Assembly (NCBI GenBank): GCA_900314755.1
Contig: OMWH01000024.1
Location: 1-64,000, forward strand
Reading direction: 5' to 3'
Source: an uncultured Prevotellaceae bacterium
GTDB lineage: Bacteria > Bacteroidota > Bacteroidia > Bacteroidales > Bacteroidaceae
DNA: 64,000 nucleotides
Below are positions 22,626-30,351 of the stretch, piece after piece. The notes beneath the pieces are model-generated. The model was given only the letters and a program-made list of their open reading frames with translations. It did not search any database and was not told the DNA's origin. Position 1 is the stretch's first letter; each line of letters begins with the position of its first letter. The position numbers were made by a program, and so were the translations under genes.

Positions 22626-23963
22626 TTAATAATCCTCTCCATAACGCTCCTTCGTGATATCATCAAGGGCACGACCTCTGGTGTTGGGGGCACCAATGAC
22701 TCCTACGATCAACGAGATGAGCAACAGCGCTATCATGCAATAGGCGGCAATGGTGAAACCCTCGCCGTTCTCTCCATAGATATACGTGAAGACGAGTCCC
22801 CACAGGGCGGATAGTCCACGGACGATGAAGAACATCAGTCCCTGGGCACCGGCACGGAACTTGGCAGGGAACAGCTCGGAACCCCACAGCGCATAGAATA
22901 TCTGAGGGGACGCACCACCTTGCACACCCCATAGGATGGCAAATGCCCACAGACCTGCGGGACCGTTCACACCGATGGTGACGATGACCAGCCAAGCACT
23001 CAGCGCTGCCACGAGACCAAAGACATAGATACCTATGTGGGAGGTATGGTCGATGAGTTTCGAGGTGATAAAAGTCACACCTACGATAATCGCCCACTGT
23101 ATGAAGTTCATCCAGTTAGCCTGCTCGTTAGTGACACCACCAGCCGTCTCATAGATATGCGGCTGGAAGAATCCCATCACCGAGGCAACGAGGTTCCATG
23201 TCAGATAGATGGTAGCAAGGAAACAGACTGTCTTCACTGCGATATTGTTAGAGAACAACACCTTGATATTATCCAACAGACCCGGTTTCTTCTCACCACT
23301 CTCCTGCCCTTTCGTAAACTCCGCACTCTCCTGCAACTGTCGCTGCAGGTTCCATGCAATGAATGCCACGATGAAGAGCGACAGGAACACCAAGCGGGAA
23401 CTGAAGGCATTGACAGCCGTCTCCTCCATATCAGCACCACCAATGGCATGAGCTATACTCTCCACCCATCCGAAAAGATAACCACCCGGTGCGAAAAACA
23501 TTCCCAACAACAGGATGACCATCGGACCGATGCCCCATGACATCTGTGAGATACAGATGTTACGGCCACGGTTGTTATTCTCCGACGACTCCGAGATATA
23601 CGTCCAGGAGGCAGGCACTCCCACACCGACAGATATTCCCGTCACCAGGAAACCACACAGCAGCATAGGGAAGTTAGTACTCAGCATGATCAACAGCACT
23701 CCTAACATATATACTATAAGGTTATACGTGAAGATGAACTTACGCCCGTATTTGTCTGCAAGGAAGCCGCCGATAATAGCACCTACTGCCGCACCTAAGC
23801 AGTTAGCACTGATGAAGTTAAGCCAACCCAGATGCACCTCCGACAGTCCCAGGTAGTTCTGCCACAGCGTCAGTCCACTGGCACCGGCGACGATGGCACC
23901 TGCATCGAGATAATTCGTAAGAGACACAGCTATCGTGCTCTTCAAACTTTTGTCTTTTTTCAT
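22626..23963 (-). CDS. MFS sugar transporter
   Basis: The protein of about 445 residues has 12 predicted membrane helices and the MFS loop motif GGFLADKYGRKFIF after the second, plus a late ELFPAKFRAGAQG segment typical of sugar porters. ATG 23963 (MKKDKSLKST) is preferred; an ATG two codons upstream is also possible. Lying between the isomerase and aldolase of the rhamnose-type operon, it is probably the importer for the operon's sugar. It is not of the RhaT type usually seen with rhamnose genes, which together with the AraA-like isomerase leaves the true substrate open. Confidence 0.87.
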   Translation of the reverse strand: MKKDKSLKSTIAVSLTNYLDAGAIVAGASGLTLWQNYLGLSEVHLGWLNFISANCLGAAVGAIIGGFLADKYGRKFIFTYNLIVYMLGVLLIMLSTNFPMLLCGFLVTGISVGVGVPASWTYISESSENNNRGRNICISQMSWGIGPMVILLLGMFFAPGGYLFGWVESIAHAIGGADMEETAVNAFSSRLVFLSLFIVAFIAWNLQRQLQESAEFTKGQESGEKKPGLLDNIKVLFSNNIAVKTVCFLATIYLTWNLVASVMGFFQPHIYETAGGVTNEQANWMNFIQWAIIVGVTFITSKLIDHTSHIGIYVFGLVAALSAWLVIVTIGVNGPAGLWAFAILWGVQGGASPQIFYALWGSELFPAKFRAGAQGLMFFIVRGLSALWGLVFTYIYGENGEGFTIAAYCMIALLLISLIVGVIGAPNTRGRALDDITKERYGEDY

Positions 23964-23979
23964 AATCATTATTATTTTT

Positions 23980-24085
23980 GAGGTGAGAGGTGAGAGGTAA
24001 GAGGTAAGAGAATAGTTCGTTCTCCTCCTTTTCCGCGTTTATCCAACATTTCTCTCACCTCTTACCTCTCACCACTTACCTCTTA
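23980..24085. repeat. Inverted pair of GAGGTGA arrays with ATAGTTC core
   Basis: A plus array (23980-24010) is followed by AATAGTTCGTTCTCCTCC and TTTTCC, and then by a minus array (24052-24084). The unit array-AATAGTTC-CCTTTTCC-array matches the layout around the four-helix bundle gene, but with only about 40 bp between the arms. Confidence 0.85.
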
Positions 24086-25516
24086 TTATCTGCAAACTAC
24101 GTCACACTCAATATTGAAAATCTTTGCCACCTTCAGGATGGTGTCGATATGATGACCTACGGCAGCAGCCATGTGATGGGTAGGACCAGCCTCACTCCAC
24201 TTATTCACGAACTCACGGCAGGGCAGTGAGAACTTCGTGCGCATATTGGTATCACCAAAGGTGAAGATAGGTCCTTCCTCATTGATACCCTCAGCGACCA
24301 CAAACTTGAACACGCCATTCTTGTCCTGGGTGATAGCGAGGTAGGTGACAGGACCAACAGGGGGATAGAACTGGGTCAGATAACCACCACCGCTCTTACC
24401 ATGGAACACAGGAACTATCTTCATCGTCGGCTTCTTTGCCTGTGAGATATCATAGTCACCGGAACCAGAGTGTCCGATGATACAGATATCCTTCGGGAAG
24501 TCGATGCTATACATCTCGGCAAGGGTACCTGTTCCTGAGATGGTCTTCAGGATAGACATCGCCATTGCCACCTTCATGTCACCCTCTACGGCACAAGCGG
24601 TATGCTGTTTGATGAGCATGGAGAAGGCAGGTATCAGCATGGAGTCAAGCTTACCGGCAATGCCCTTGGCGAAACCGTCGTAGTGGGAGGCGATGAAACC
24701 CAGTTTCTCGTCTTTCACCCACTGCTCGAAGGCAACGACATATTTCGCCATGTCCCATACCTTCTCAACAGTACCACCACCCTCGATATCGAAGGTGTCA
24801 AGGATATCCTGTGCCTTTGCCCTGATGGCAGCCTCGTCGGTGATGTCATCGGCAATCGCCCACATCTTCTCCCAGTCAAACTGTTTGGTGTAGAGCCACA
24901 TACGATGATACAGGTTCGTCTCGTCAATATACAGGTCCATCATACCGGGATAGGGACGACCGATCTGTGCGATGTTCGTATCACGGAAACGACGGCGTAC
25001 CTGTGCGGCACGGCACCAGTCCTCAATCTCTGCCTGCACCTGAGGGTCCCCCCCCTCGACGACACCAGTGATCACTGCCGAGCGTTTGCCAGCACGGTTC
25101 AGGTCTGCAACCATCTCACCGATGGCGCCACAGGCATACAACTCTCCCAGCCAGATGGGGATGTCCGTCTTCTCATAATCCGGAGCCAGTTTCTTCTGTA
25201 CGTTCACGATGACTACAGGTACATCGAGGTCACGCACTGCTGGCAACATATTATAAGAGGTGCAATAGGTCAGCATCTGCAAGATGACCAGGTCGACATC
25301 AGCGGCACGGAACTTATCACCTGCCACCATCGACTGCTCCTTGGTGGTCACCATACCACCGTCAATCACTTCCACCGTATCGGGGATAGTCTTCTTAAAT
25401 GCCTCATACTGTGCCTCAAACTCAGGGACAAGCTGAGGAAACTGTGGCAGGTATGCTCCCAAAGCGACGGAGAACACGCCCACCCTTGCTTTTGTCTCTA
25501 CTAATGGTTTAGCCAT
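24086..25516 (-). CDS. L-arabinose isomerase-family sugar isomerase
   Basis: The 476-residue protein is AraA-like: RVGVFSVALGAYLPQFP, VDLVILQMLTYCTSYNM (sugar-binding N-domain). The expected metal-site residues are in CAVEGDMKVAMAM, HSGSGDYD and the C-terminal SEAGPTHHMAAAVGHHID. AraA enzymes interconvert L-arabinose and L-ribulose, but here the gene lies between a rhamnulokinase-like and a rhamnulose-phosphate aldolase-like gene where RhaA would be expected. It may be a substitute rhamnose isomerase, or the operon may act on another deoxy- or branched aldose. The leader contains TTTCGATAT word repeats that continue into the end of the kinase gene. Confidence 0.87.
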   Translation of the reverse strand: MAKPLVETKARVGVFSVALGAYLPQFPQLVPEFEAQYEAFKKTIPDTVEVIDGGMVTTKEQSMVAGDKFRAADVDLVILQMLTYCTSYNMLPAVRDLDVPVVIVNVQKKLAPDYEKTDIPIWLGELYACGAIGEMVADLNRAGKRSAVITGVVEGGDPQVQAEIEDWCRAAQVRRRFRDTNIAQIGRPYPGMMDLYIDETNLYHRMWLYTKQFDWEKMWAIADDITDEAAIRAKAQDILDTFDIEGGGTVEKVWDMAKYVVAFEQWVKDEKLGFIASHYDGFAKGIAGKLDSMLIPAFSMLIKQHTACAVEGDMKVAMAMSILKTISGTGTLAEMYSIDFPKDICIIGHSGSGDYDISQAKKPTMKIVPVFHGKSGGGYLTQFYPPVGPVTYLAITQDKNGVFKFVVAEGINEEGPIFTFGDTNMRTKFSLPCREFVNKWSEAGPTHHMAAAVGHHIDTILKVAKIFNIECDVVCR

Positions 25517-25545
25517 AATTTTTGTTTTATTGATTAGTTTTCTTT

Positions 25546-25612
25546 CGATATTTCGAATTTCGAGATTACGAGATTCCGGGATTCCGATGTTTCGTTATTT
25601 CGAGGTAACGGT
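25546..25612 (-). repeat. TTTCGATAT / GATTCCGG word repeat at gene junction
   Basis: Degenerate copies of TTTCGNNAT and GATTNCG words fill the gap and encode the last residues (LEITKHRNPGIS) of the kinase. They are related to the words at 13593-13636. Confidence 0.75.
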
Positions 25613-27101
25613 TGAAGGCAGCATCCCATGCCGCCTTGTCCTTGGTGGGATGATAAGCCACCATCTCTATGGAAGCGGCGATGATACGGCGCATCTCCCA
25701 GATGTCTGATACCTCACCGGCTGACTTCGCCTGCATCATGATATTACCGATGGCTGTCCCCTCCTGAGGTCCGGCAAGCACCTCCACGCCAAGGGCATCG
25801 GCAGTAAACTGGTTCAGGTATTTGTTCAAGGAACCGCCTCCTATCACATGCAGCACGTCCAACTCAAAGGAAGAGAACTCCTTCAGCCATTGGAACACCT
25901 GTCGATAACGCAGGGCAAGGGAATCGAAGATACAACGGCAGATCTCCGCAGGTGTCTCCGGCACTTGCTGCCCCGTCTCACGACAATATTGCCGGATAGC
26001 CTCAATCATTGACGGAGGATTGGCAAACAACTGATTGTCTGGGTCGATGATTGAACGGAATGCCTCCACCTGCATGGCTGCCCCCTGCAGTTCCGGATGC
26101 GACAGTTCACTAATCGCCAAGCTCTTACCTCTTACCTCTAACCTCTCACCTCTTGCTATCCACTCCTTACGGCAACGCTCATAGAGCCACATGCCACAGA
26201 TATTCTTCAAAAAACGGGTTGTCCCCTCTACTCCTCCCTCATTGGTGAAGTTATAGTCATAGCTCTGGTCATTGATGATAGCCTCGGGGGTCTCTATACC
26301 CATCAGGCTCCATGTACCACTCGACAGATAAGCGAAATTCTTATCCTTCGCCGGGACAGCAGCGACAGCACTTGCCGTATCATGTCCTGCCACGGCAATG
26401 ACAGGAACAGGTCCCAGTCCTGTCATCTTCTGCACCTCCTCTGTCAGTACGCCAATCTGTGTACCTGGCTGCACCAGTCTGCCAAAGTGCTCACGGGTCA
26501 GTCCGACACTCTCCAACAGCCGTTCATCCAAATCACCGGTCCGTGGATTAAGCATCTGCGATGTCGAGGCAATGGTATACTCACAGACTGCCTCACCCGT
26601 CAGCATCCAACTCAGTGCATCGGGCATAAACAGGATTTTCCTTGCCTGACCGATGGCAACGTTCTTATCCTGTCGCATGGCATATAGCTGGAACAGGGAA
26701 TTGAAGTTCATAAACTGAATGCCCGTCAGTCCATAGACCGTCTTGCGGTCTGTCACTTTCTCGAAATACTCCTCCATACGTCCAAACGTATGGGGGTCGC
26801 GGTACGCCATCGGATTGCGGAGGATAGCACCATCATCAGCAACAAACACGAAGTCAACACCCCACGTATCAATACCGATACTCGTAATCTCTACGCCACG
26901 CCGTGCCACTAACTGCAGCCCTTTGATAACCTCGAAATATAATGCATAGATATCCCAGTAGAAATGTCCACCTGTCTCTATCAAGTTGTTGGGGAAGCGG
27001 GTAATCTCCTCCTGCTCCAATTTCCCATCGGCAAGAGAGCCAAGGATGGTTCTTCCACTGGTTGCACCAAGGTCAACGGCGAAAAAAAATTTCTTGTTCA
27101 T
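25566..27101 (-). CDS. rhaB: L-rhamnulokinase (FGGY family)
   Basis: The start is ATG 27101 (MNKKFFFAVDLGATSGR) or the adjacent ATG 27104; a TTG further up lies on the promoter. The protein of about 511 residues matches RhaB: SIGIDTWGVDFVFVAD, NPMAYRDPHTFG, TGIQFMNFNSLFQLYA, AGHDTASAVAAVP, YLSSGTWSLMGIETPE, ITNEGG-like FTNEGGVEGTTRFLKNI, CRCIFDSLALRYRQV, LHVIGGGSLNKYLNQ. It phosphorylates L-rhamnulose at C1. The chain is interrupted after CRKEW by IARGERLEVRGKS, encoded by a GAGGTGA array at about 26123-26156. The core motifs are intact. It begins the minus-strand operon that ends with rhaD. Confidence 0.92.
   Translation of the reverse strand: MNKKFFFAVDLGATSGRTILGSLADGKLEQEEITRFPNNLIETGGHFYWDIYALYFEVIKGLQLVARRGVEITSIGIDTWGVDFVFVADDGAILRNPMAYRDPHTFGRMEEYFEKVTDRKTVYGLTGIQFMNFNSLFQLYAMRQDKNVAIGQARKILFMPDALSWMLTGEAVCEYTIASTSQMLNPRTGDLDERLLESVGLTREHFGRLVQPGTQIGVLTEEVQKMTGLGPVPVIAVAGHDTASAVAAVPAKDKNFAYLSSGTWSLMGIETPEAIINDQSYDYNFTNEGGVEGTTRFLKNICGMWLYERCRKEWIARGERLEVRGKSLAISELSHPELQGAAMQVEAFRSIIDPDNQLFANPPSMIEAIRQYCRETGQQVPETPAEICRCIFDSLALRYRQVFQWLKEFSSFELDVLHVIGGGSLNKYLNQFTADALGVEVLAGPQEGTAIGNIMMQAKSAGEVSDIWEMRRIIAASIEMVAYHPTKDKAAWDAAFNRYLEITKHRNPGIS
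26121..26157 (-). repeat. GAGGTGA array inside rhaB
   Basis: About five heptamers (minus orientation) encode ARGERLEVRGKS between two conserved parts of the rhamnulokinase. The length keeps the reading frame. Confidence 0.85.
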
Positions 27102-27113
27102 CATATCTTCTTG

Positions 27114-27121
27114 CAAAGGTA
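27114..27121 (-). promoter_or_regulatory. -7 promoter element (TACCTTTG) for the rhamnose-type operon
   Basis: TACCTTTG on the minus strand lies about 10 bp upstream of the rhaB ATGs, implying a very short or absent leader. Confidence 0.65.
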
Positions 27122-27170
27122 ATGTAAAACGGGAAAAAACAAAAATAAATTATGTTTTATTTGTATTTTC

Positions 27171-28085
27171 TCATGGAAGCAGACTGCACAGCATCTCAAC
27201 AGGATGTTTCATGGCAAGGCGGAAAAAACGGTGCCTGCCCGCCATCACCTCATGTAAGATAAAGGTGCCTTGGGATTCCAACGGTTTTACTATTTGCTCT
27301 TCCTCACCGAGTCCGAACACTTCCTGCATCACCCATATCACACCTCGCGAGAAACCAAGCAGTCCCAGACTCTTAATGACTTTCTCGTAGTTGATAGTGG
27401 AGGCTCTTCCGTGTCCCGCAACCCGTTTCAGGGCAAAGAAGAAGTCCATCAAATCACGCAGGGTGATACCCTGATAGAGGAATAACCGATGGAGACGTAT
27501 CAGTTGGAAAATCAGATTCATCGAGGCAGAAGGGCGCACCATCTCCCCGTCTTTGACAAACAAAGCCTTGTCGTTCTTCTCAAACCAACGGTCCAGCACC
27601 CATTTACGATAGGGGTTCTTACTTGTCTCTATGCTGTCATGGAGCTGTATCTCCTCATCATCCCAAGTGTCAAGAAGTGCCTGTACACCCGCCTTGTCAC
27701 CTGTTACCAGAAGAGCGGTGCCATCGGGCTGGCGCAACATTTGCAAAGACTCGCTATAGTCACGGGCGACCCCCTGCCCCATCAGGACACTCGACTTGAA
27801 ATTCTTGGTGAGAAGCAGTTGCTGAACCTCTATGCACCGCTGAGTGAGCAACGCATTTTGCTCTTCTATCTGCTCCGCCTCTGCCATCCAGTCGATAATC
27901 AACTCATGAGGGACGCGAAGTCCAAACTCAAACAATGCCTGGGCACCACGGTAACAGACACCCGCCAACTGATGCTGATGAGCCAGCTGGTATAACTCCT
28001 GCCACTCCTCCGGTTCCGCACCACGACTCAGACAGTCCAGCTGTCCCGTAGAGACACGTATTAATTCAAAAAACAACTTATCCAT
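27171..28085 (-). CDS. Nucleotidyltransferase-family protein (NTP_transf_5-like)
   Basis: The start is set at ATG 28085 (MDKLFFELIRVSTGQLD), 26 bp downstream of a -7 element; an upstream in-frame extension would cross the promoters. The 304-residue protein resembles the PF14907 nucleotidyltransferase-like family: EWQELYQLAHQHQLAGVCYRG, VLMGQGVARDYSESLQMLRQ, DSIETSKNPYRKWVLDRWF, LIRLHRLFLYQGITLRDLMD. The catalytic GSxxxG/DxD pattern is degenerate, as in much of this family. Such genes often sit near polysaccharide loci, but their substrates are not established. It is divergently transcribed from the tyrosine phosphatase. Confidence 0.7.
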   Translation of the reverse strand: MDKLFFELIRVSTGQLDCLSRGAEPEEWQELYQLAHQHQLAGVCYRGAQALFEFGLRVPHELIIDWMAEAEQIEEQNALLTQRCIEVQQLLLTKNFKSSVLMGQGVARDYSESLQMLRQPDGTALLVTGDKAGVQALLDTWDDEEIQLHDSIETSKNPYRKWVLDRWFEKNDKALFVKDGEMVRPSASMNLIFQLIRLHRLFLYQGITLRDLMDFFFALKRVAGHGRASTINYEKVIKSLGLLGFSRGVIWVMQEVFGLGEEEQIVKPLESQGTFILHEVMAGRHRFFRLAMKHPVEMLCSLLP

Positions 28086-28110
28086 CGTCTTAGGTTTATT
28101 CCTCTCGTCG

Positions 28111-28118
28111 CAAAGATA
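28111..28118 (-). promoter_or_regulatory. -7 promoter element (TATCTTTG)
   Basis: TATCTTTG on the minus strand is placed 26 bp upstream of the nucleotidyltransferase-like start and faces the element at 28183. Confidence 0.6.
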
Positions 28119-28182
28119 CACAAAATTCTCCATAATCCAATCACTTTGAATAAAGAAATTTGGGAAATACGGAAATTTTATG

Positions 28183-28190
28183 TACATTTG
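28183..28190 (+). promoter_or_regulatory. -7 promoter element (TACATTTG) for the phosphatase
   Basis: TACATTTG lies 29 bp before ATG 28219. Because it also lies only 5 bp before ATG 28195, the downstream ATG is the better start. Confidence 0.55.
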
Positions 28191-28218
28191 CCCCATGAAA
28201 CTTGACTTTGCCAACGGT

Positions 28219-28683
28219 ATGAGACAAAGGATACTGTTTATCTGCCTTGGGAACATCTGCCGCTCTCCTGCCGCAGAGGGGATTTTCCAACACTTAGTCG
28301 ACGAGCGGGGACTCGCCGACCAGTTTATGATTGACTCTGCTGCCATCGGTCCGTGGCATATCGGTGACCTGCCCGACCCCAGGATGCGACGCTGTGGGGC
28401 ACGCCATGGCTATAACTTCAACTCCAGGGCACGCCAGTTCTCGTCAGCAGACTTCGACCACTTCGACCTCATCATCGGCATGGACCAGGAGAACCTGCGT
28501 GCCATCCGTGCCAAGGCAAGAAACAAAGAGGACGAGCAGAAGATTCGTCTGATGGCGGACTATCTCCGTCATCATCCCAGCCATCCAACCATCCCCGACC
28601 CCTATTATGGAAGTGACCGCGACTTCGAACTCGTCATCGATCTCTTAGAGGATGCCTGTGAGGGACTGTTAGATAGTTTTTAA
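28219..28683 (+). CDS. Low-molecular-weight protein-tyrosine phosphatase
   Basis: From ATG 28219 the protein is 154 residues, the usual length for this family (MRQRILFICLGNICRSPAA). The catalytic loop is C9-LGNIC-R15-S, and the general acid lies in DPYYGSD (D127). IDSAAIGPWHIGDLPD and FDLIIGMDQENLRAI are the family's other landmarks. Such enzymes dephosphorylate tyrosine on proteins. In bacteria they often oppose BY-kinases that control polysaccharide export, and a capsule locus starts 7 kb downstream, but no BY-kinase is in the window. An alternative start at 28195 adds MKLDFANG. Confidence 0.92.
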   Translation: MRQRILFICLGNICRSPAAEGIFQHLVDERGLADQFMIDSAAIGPWHIGDLPDPRMRRCGARHGYNFNSRARQFSSADFDHFDLIIGMDQENLRAIRAKARNKEDEQKIRLMADYLRHHPSHPTIPDPYYGSDRDFELVIDLLEDACEGLLDSF

Positions 28684-28759
28684 GGGTAAAATCTGACAAT
28701 TTGGAAGATTTTAACAACAATTTGTTAGAAAAAAACAACTAAGATATATAATATTTTCG

Positions 28760-28767
28760 TATCTTTG
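28760..28767 (+). promoter_or_regulatory. -7 promoter element (TATCTTTG) for the TMEM43/zeta cassette
   Basis: TATCTTTG is followed by a 124-nt leader before ATG 28891. No further promoter word is visible until 34697, so the four genes probably form one transcript. Confidence 0.65.
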
Positions 28768-28890
28768 CAGCATCAAACCTGAACATTAAAGATTTAATAT
28801 ATATAGACTTATGATTTTGAAAGTTTCTCAGATGTGATCTACATTAATTATTAAACAATAAACATTAATCTATTAAAAAGAGAAAGTATT

Positions 28891-30351
28891 ATGGCTTACA
28901 CAGAGACAACAACTACAGGGTATGGGACCCGCGTAGGCAACTCGTTTAAGAGTATTGGTACAGGTTTCGTCTTGCTCGTAGCAGCCACCGCCCTGCTGTG
29001 GTGGAACGAGGGACGTGCAGTGAAAACGGCAAAGATGCTGGAGGAGGCAGGAAGCTCTTACGTAGAGATGCCCAACCCCGGCAAGAAAGACGCTTCGCTG
29101 GAAGGTGAACTGATCTGCGGTACGGCTCAGGCTACTACCGAAGACTCACTGTCGGACGCTCAGTTTGGCGTCGGTCAGAAGGGTATCATCGCCCTGAAAC
29201 GTAAAGTGGAGTACTACCAGTGGGTAGAGCACTCTGAGAGTAAGAGTGAGGATAAACTGGGTGGTAAGGAAGTGACTACCACCACCTATACATACTCACA
29301 GCAGTGGGTCAGCAGCCCCGTTCAGTCGAGTCAGTTCAAGGATCCTGCCTACCAGAACAAAAACTTCGTACTGACAACCGTTGAGGACGCTGAGCAGTAT
29401 GCCGAGAACGTCAGCTTCGGTGCTTACAAACTGAACGAGAGCCTCATCCACAGTATCTCTTCAAGCGAGGGCTTCGACCTTGCCATCAACGAGCAGTTGC
29501 TGAAGCAGTTCGACCAGGCTACCCAGACTGCTTACGAGCGTTTCTATGGTGTGCAGCCTAAGACTACCCAGCCACAGGCCACCCCACAGCCTGCAGCACC
29601 AGCTGTTCCTGACTCTGTATATGCGTCACTTTCTGACTCTGCCAAGGCTGTCATAGACGCTCAGAAGGCTGCTCAGGACTCTATCAACAATGCTATTGCC
29701 AACGCGCAGAACAAGGTTGACCTGCAATATGTTCACCAGGCTGGTAACATATTATATTATGGTAAGGTACCAGGCTCGCCACAGGTGGGCGATGTTCGCG
29801 TAACCTTCGAGAAGATTGTTCCTGCCAAGGTAACCGTGATGGCTGTTGTGAATGGCGATACCTTCAAACCCTTCAAGGCTAAGAACGGCAAGCGTTTCGA
29901 GACCCTCGTGATGGGCCAGAAGACGGGCGATGAGATTATCGAGGCTGCACAGGATGCCAACTCCATGTGGACATGGATTCTGCGTATCGTAGGTATTCTG
30001 CTCGTTATCTCTGCTTTCAAGAACATTTTCGGCTTCCTGGAGACACTGCTCAAGGTGGTTCCTTTCATTGCCAACATCTTCGGTTTCGGCGTTGGTATCG
30101 TTTGCACCATCCTCGGTGTGGTATGGTCGCTCATCGTGATAGCTCTGGCTTGGCTGTTCTATCGCCCCGTTTTGGCTATCATCCTGCTCGCTATTGCTGG
30201 ATTCCTGGTATGGGTATTCGCATTCAAAGGCAAAGACAAGTTGAAGGAACTGGCTGCTAATGCTACTGCAAAGAAAGCTCCACAGACTGTTCCTGTAGCT
30301 CCTGCTGAGCCTGCCGCACCAACAACACCAACTGATAATACACAAGCATAA
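28891..30351 (+). CDS. TMEM43-family membrane protein
   Basis: The 486-residue protein resembles TMEM43/LUMA (PF07787): GNSFKSIGTGFVLLVAATALLWWNEGRAV gives the first membrane helix and its NEGR motif in the usual place. A large extracytoplasmic domain follows (KKDASLEGELICGTAQ, RKVEYYQWVEHSES, VEDAEQYAENVSFGAYKLNE), then three to four closely packed helices near 350-440 and a Lys/Ala/Pro-rich cytoplasmic tail. Residues about 230-285 form a Gln/Ala/Pro-rich helical insert. Function in bacteria is unknown. The stop codon overlaps the next start (TAATG), so it is translationally coupled to the secreted nucleoside hydrolase-zeta fusion, implying a shared envelope role. Confidence 0.85.
   Translation: MAYTETTTTGYGTRVGNSFKSIGTGFVLLVAATALLWWNEGRAVKTAKMLEEAGSSYVEMPNPGKKDASLEGELICGTAQATTEDSLSDAQFGVGQKGIIALKRKVEYYQWVEHSESKSEDKLGGKEVTTTTYTYSQQWVSSPVQSSQFKDPAYQNKNFVLTTVEDAEQYAENVSFGAYKLNESLIHSISSSEGFDLAINEQLLKQFDQATQTAYERFYGVQPKTTQPQATPQPAAPAVPDSVYASLSDSAKAVIDAQKAAQDSINNAIANAQNKVDLQYVHQAGNILYYGKVPGSPQVGDVRVTFEKIVPAKVTVMAVVNGDTFKPFKAKNGKRFETLVMGQKTGDEIIEAAQDANSMWTWILRIVGILLVISAFKNIFGFLETLLKVVPFIANIFGFGVGIVCTILGVVWSLIVIALAWLFYRPVLAIILLAIAGFLVWVFAFKGKDKLKELAANATAKKAPQTVPVAPAEPAAPTTPTDNTQA

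Noticed and set aside
28086-28346. N-terminal extension of the nucleotidyltransferase-like gene
   Set aside because: It would cross a -7 promoter element for the gene itself and the divergent phosphatase start.
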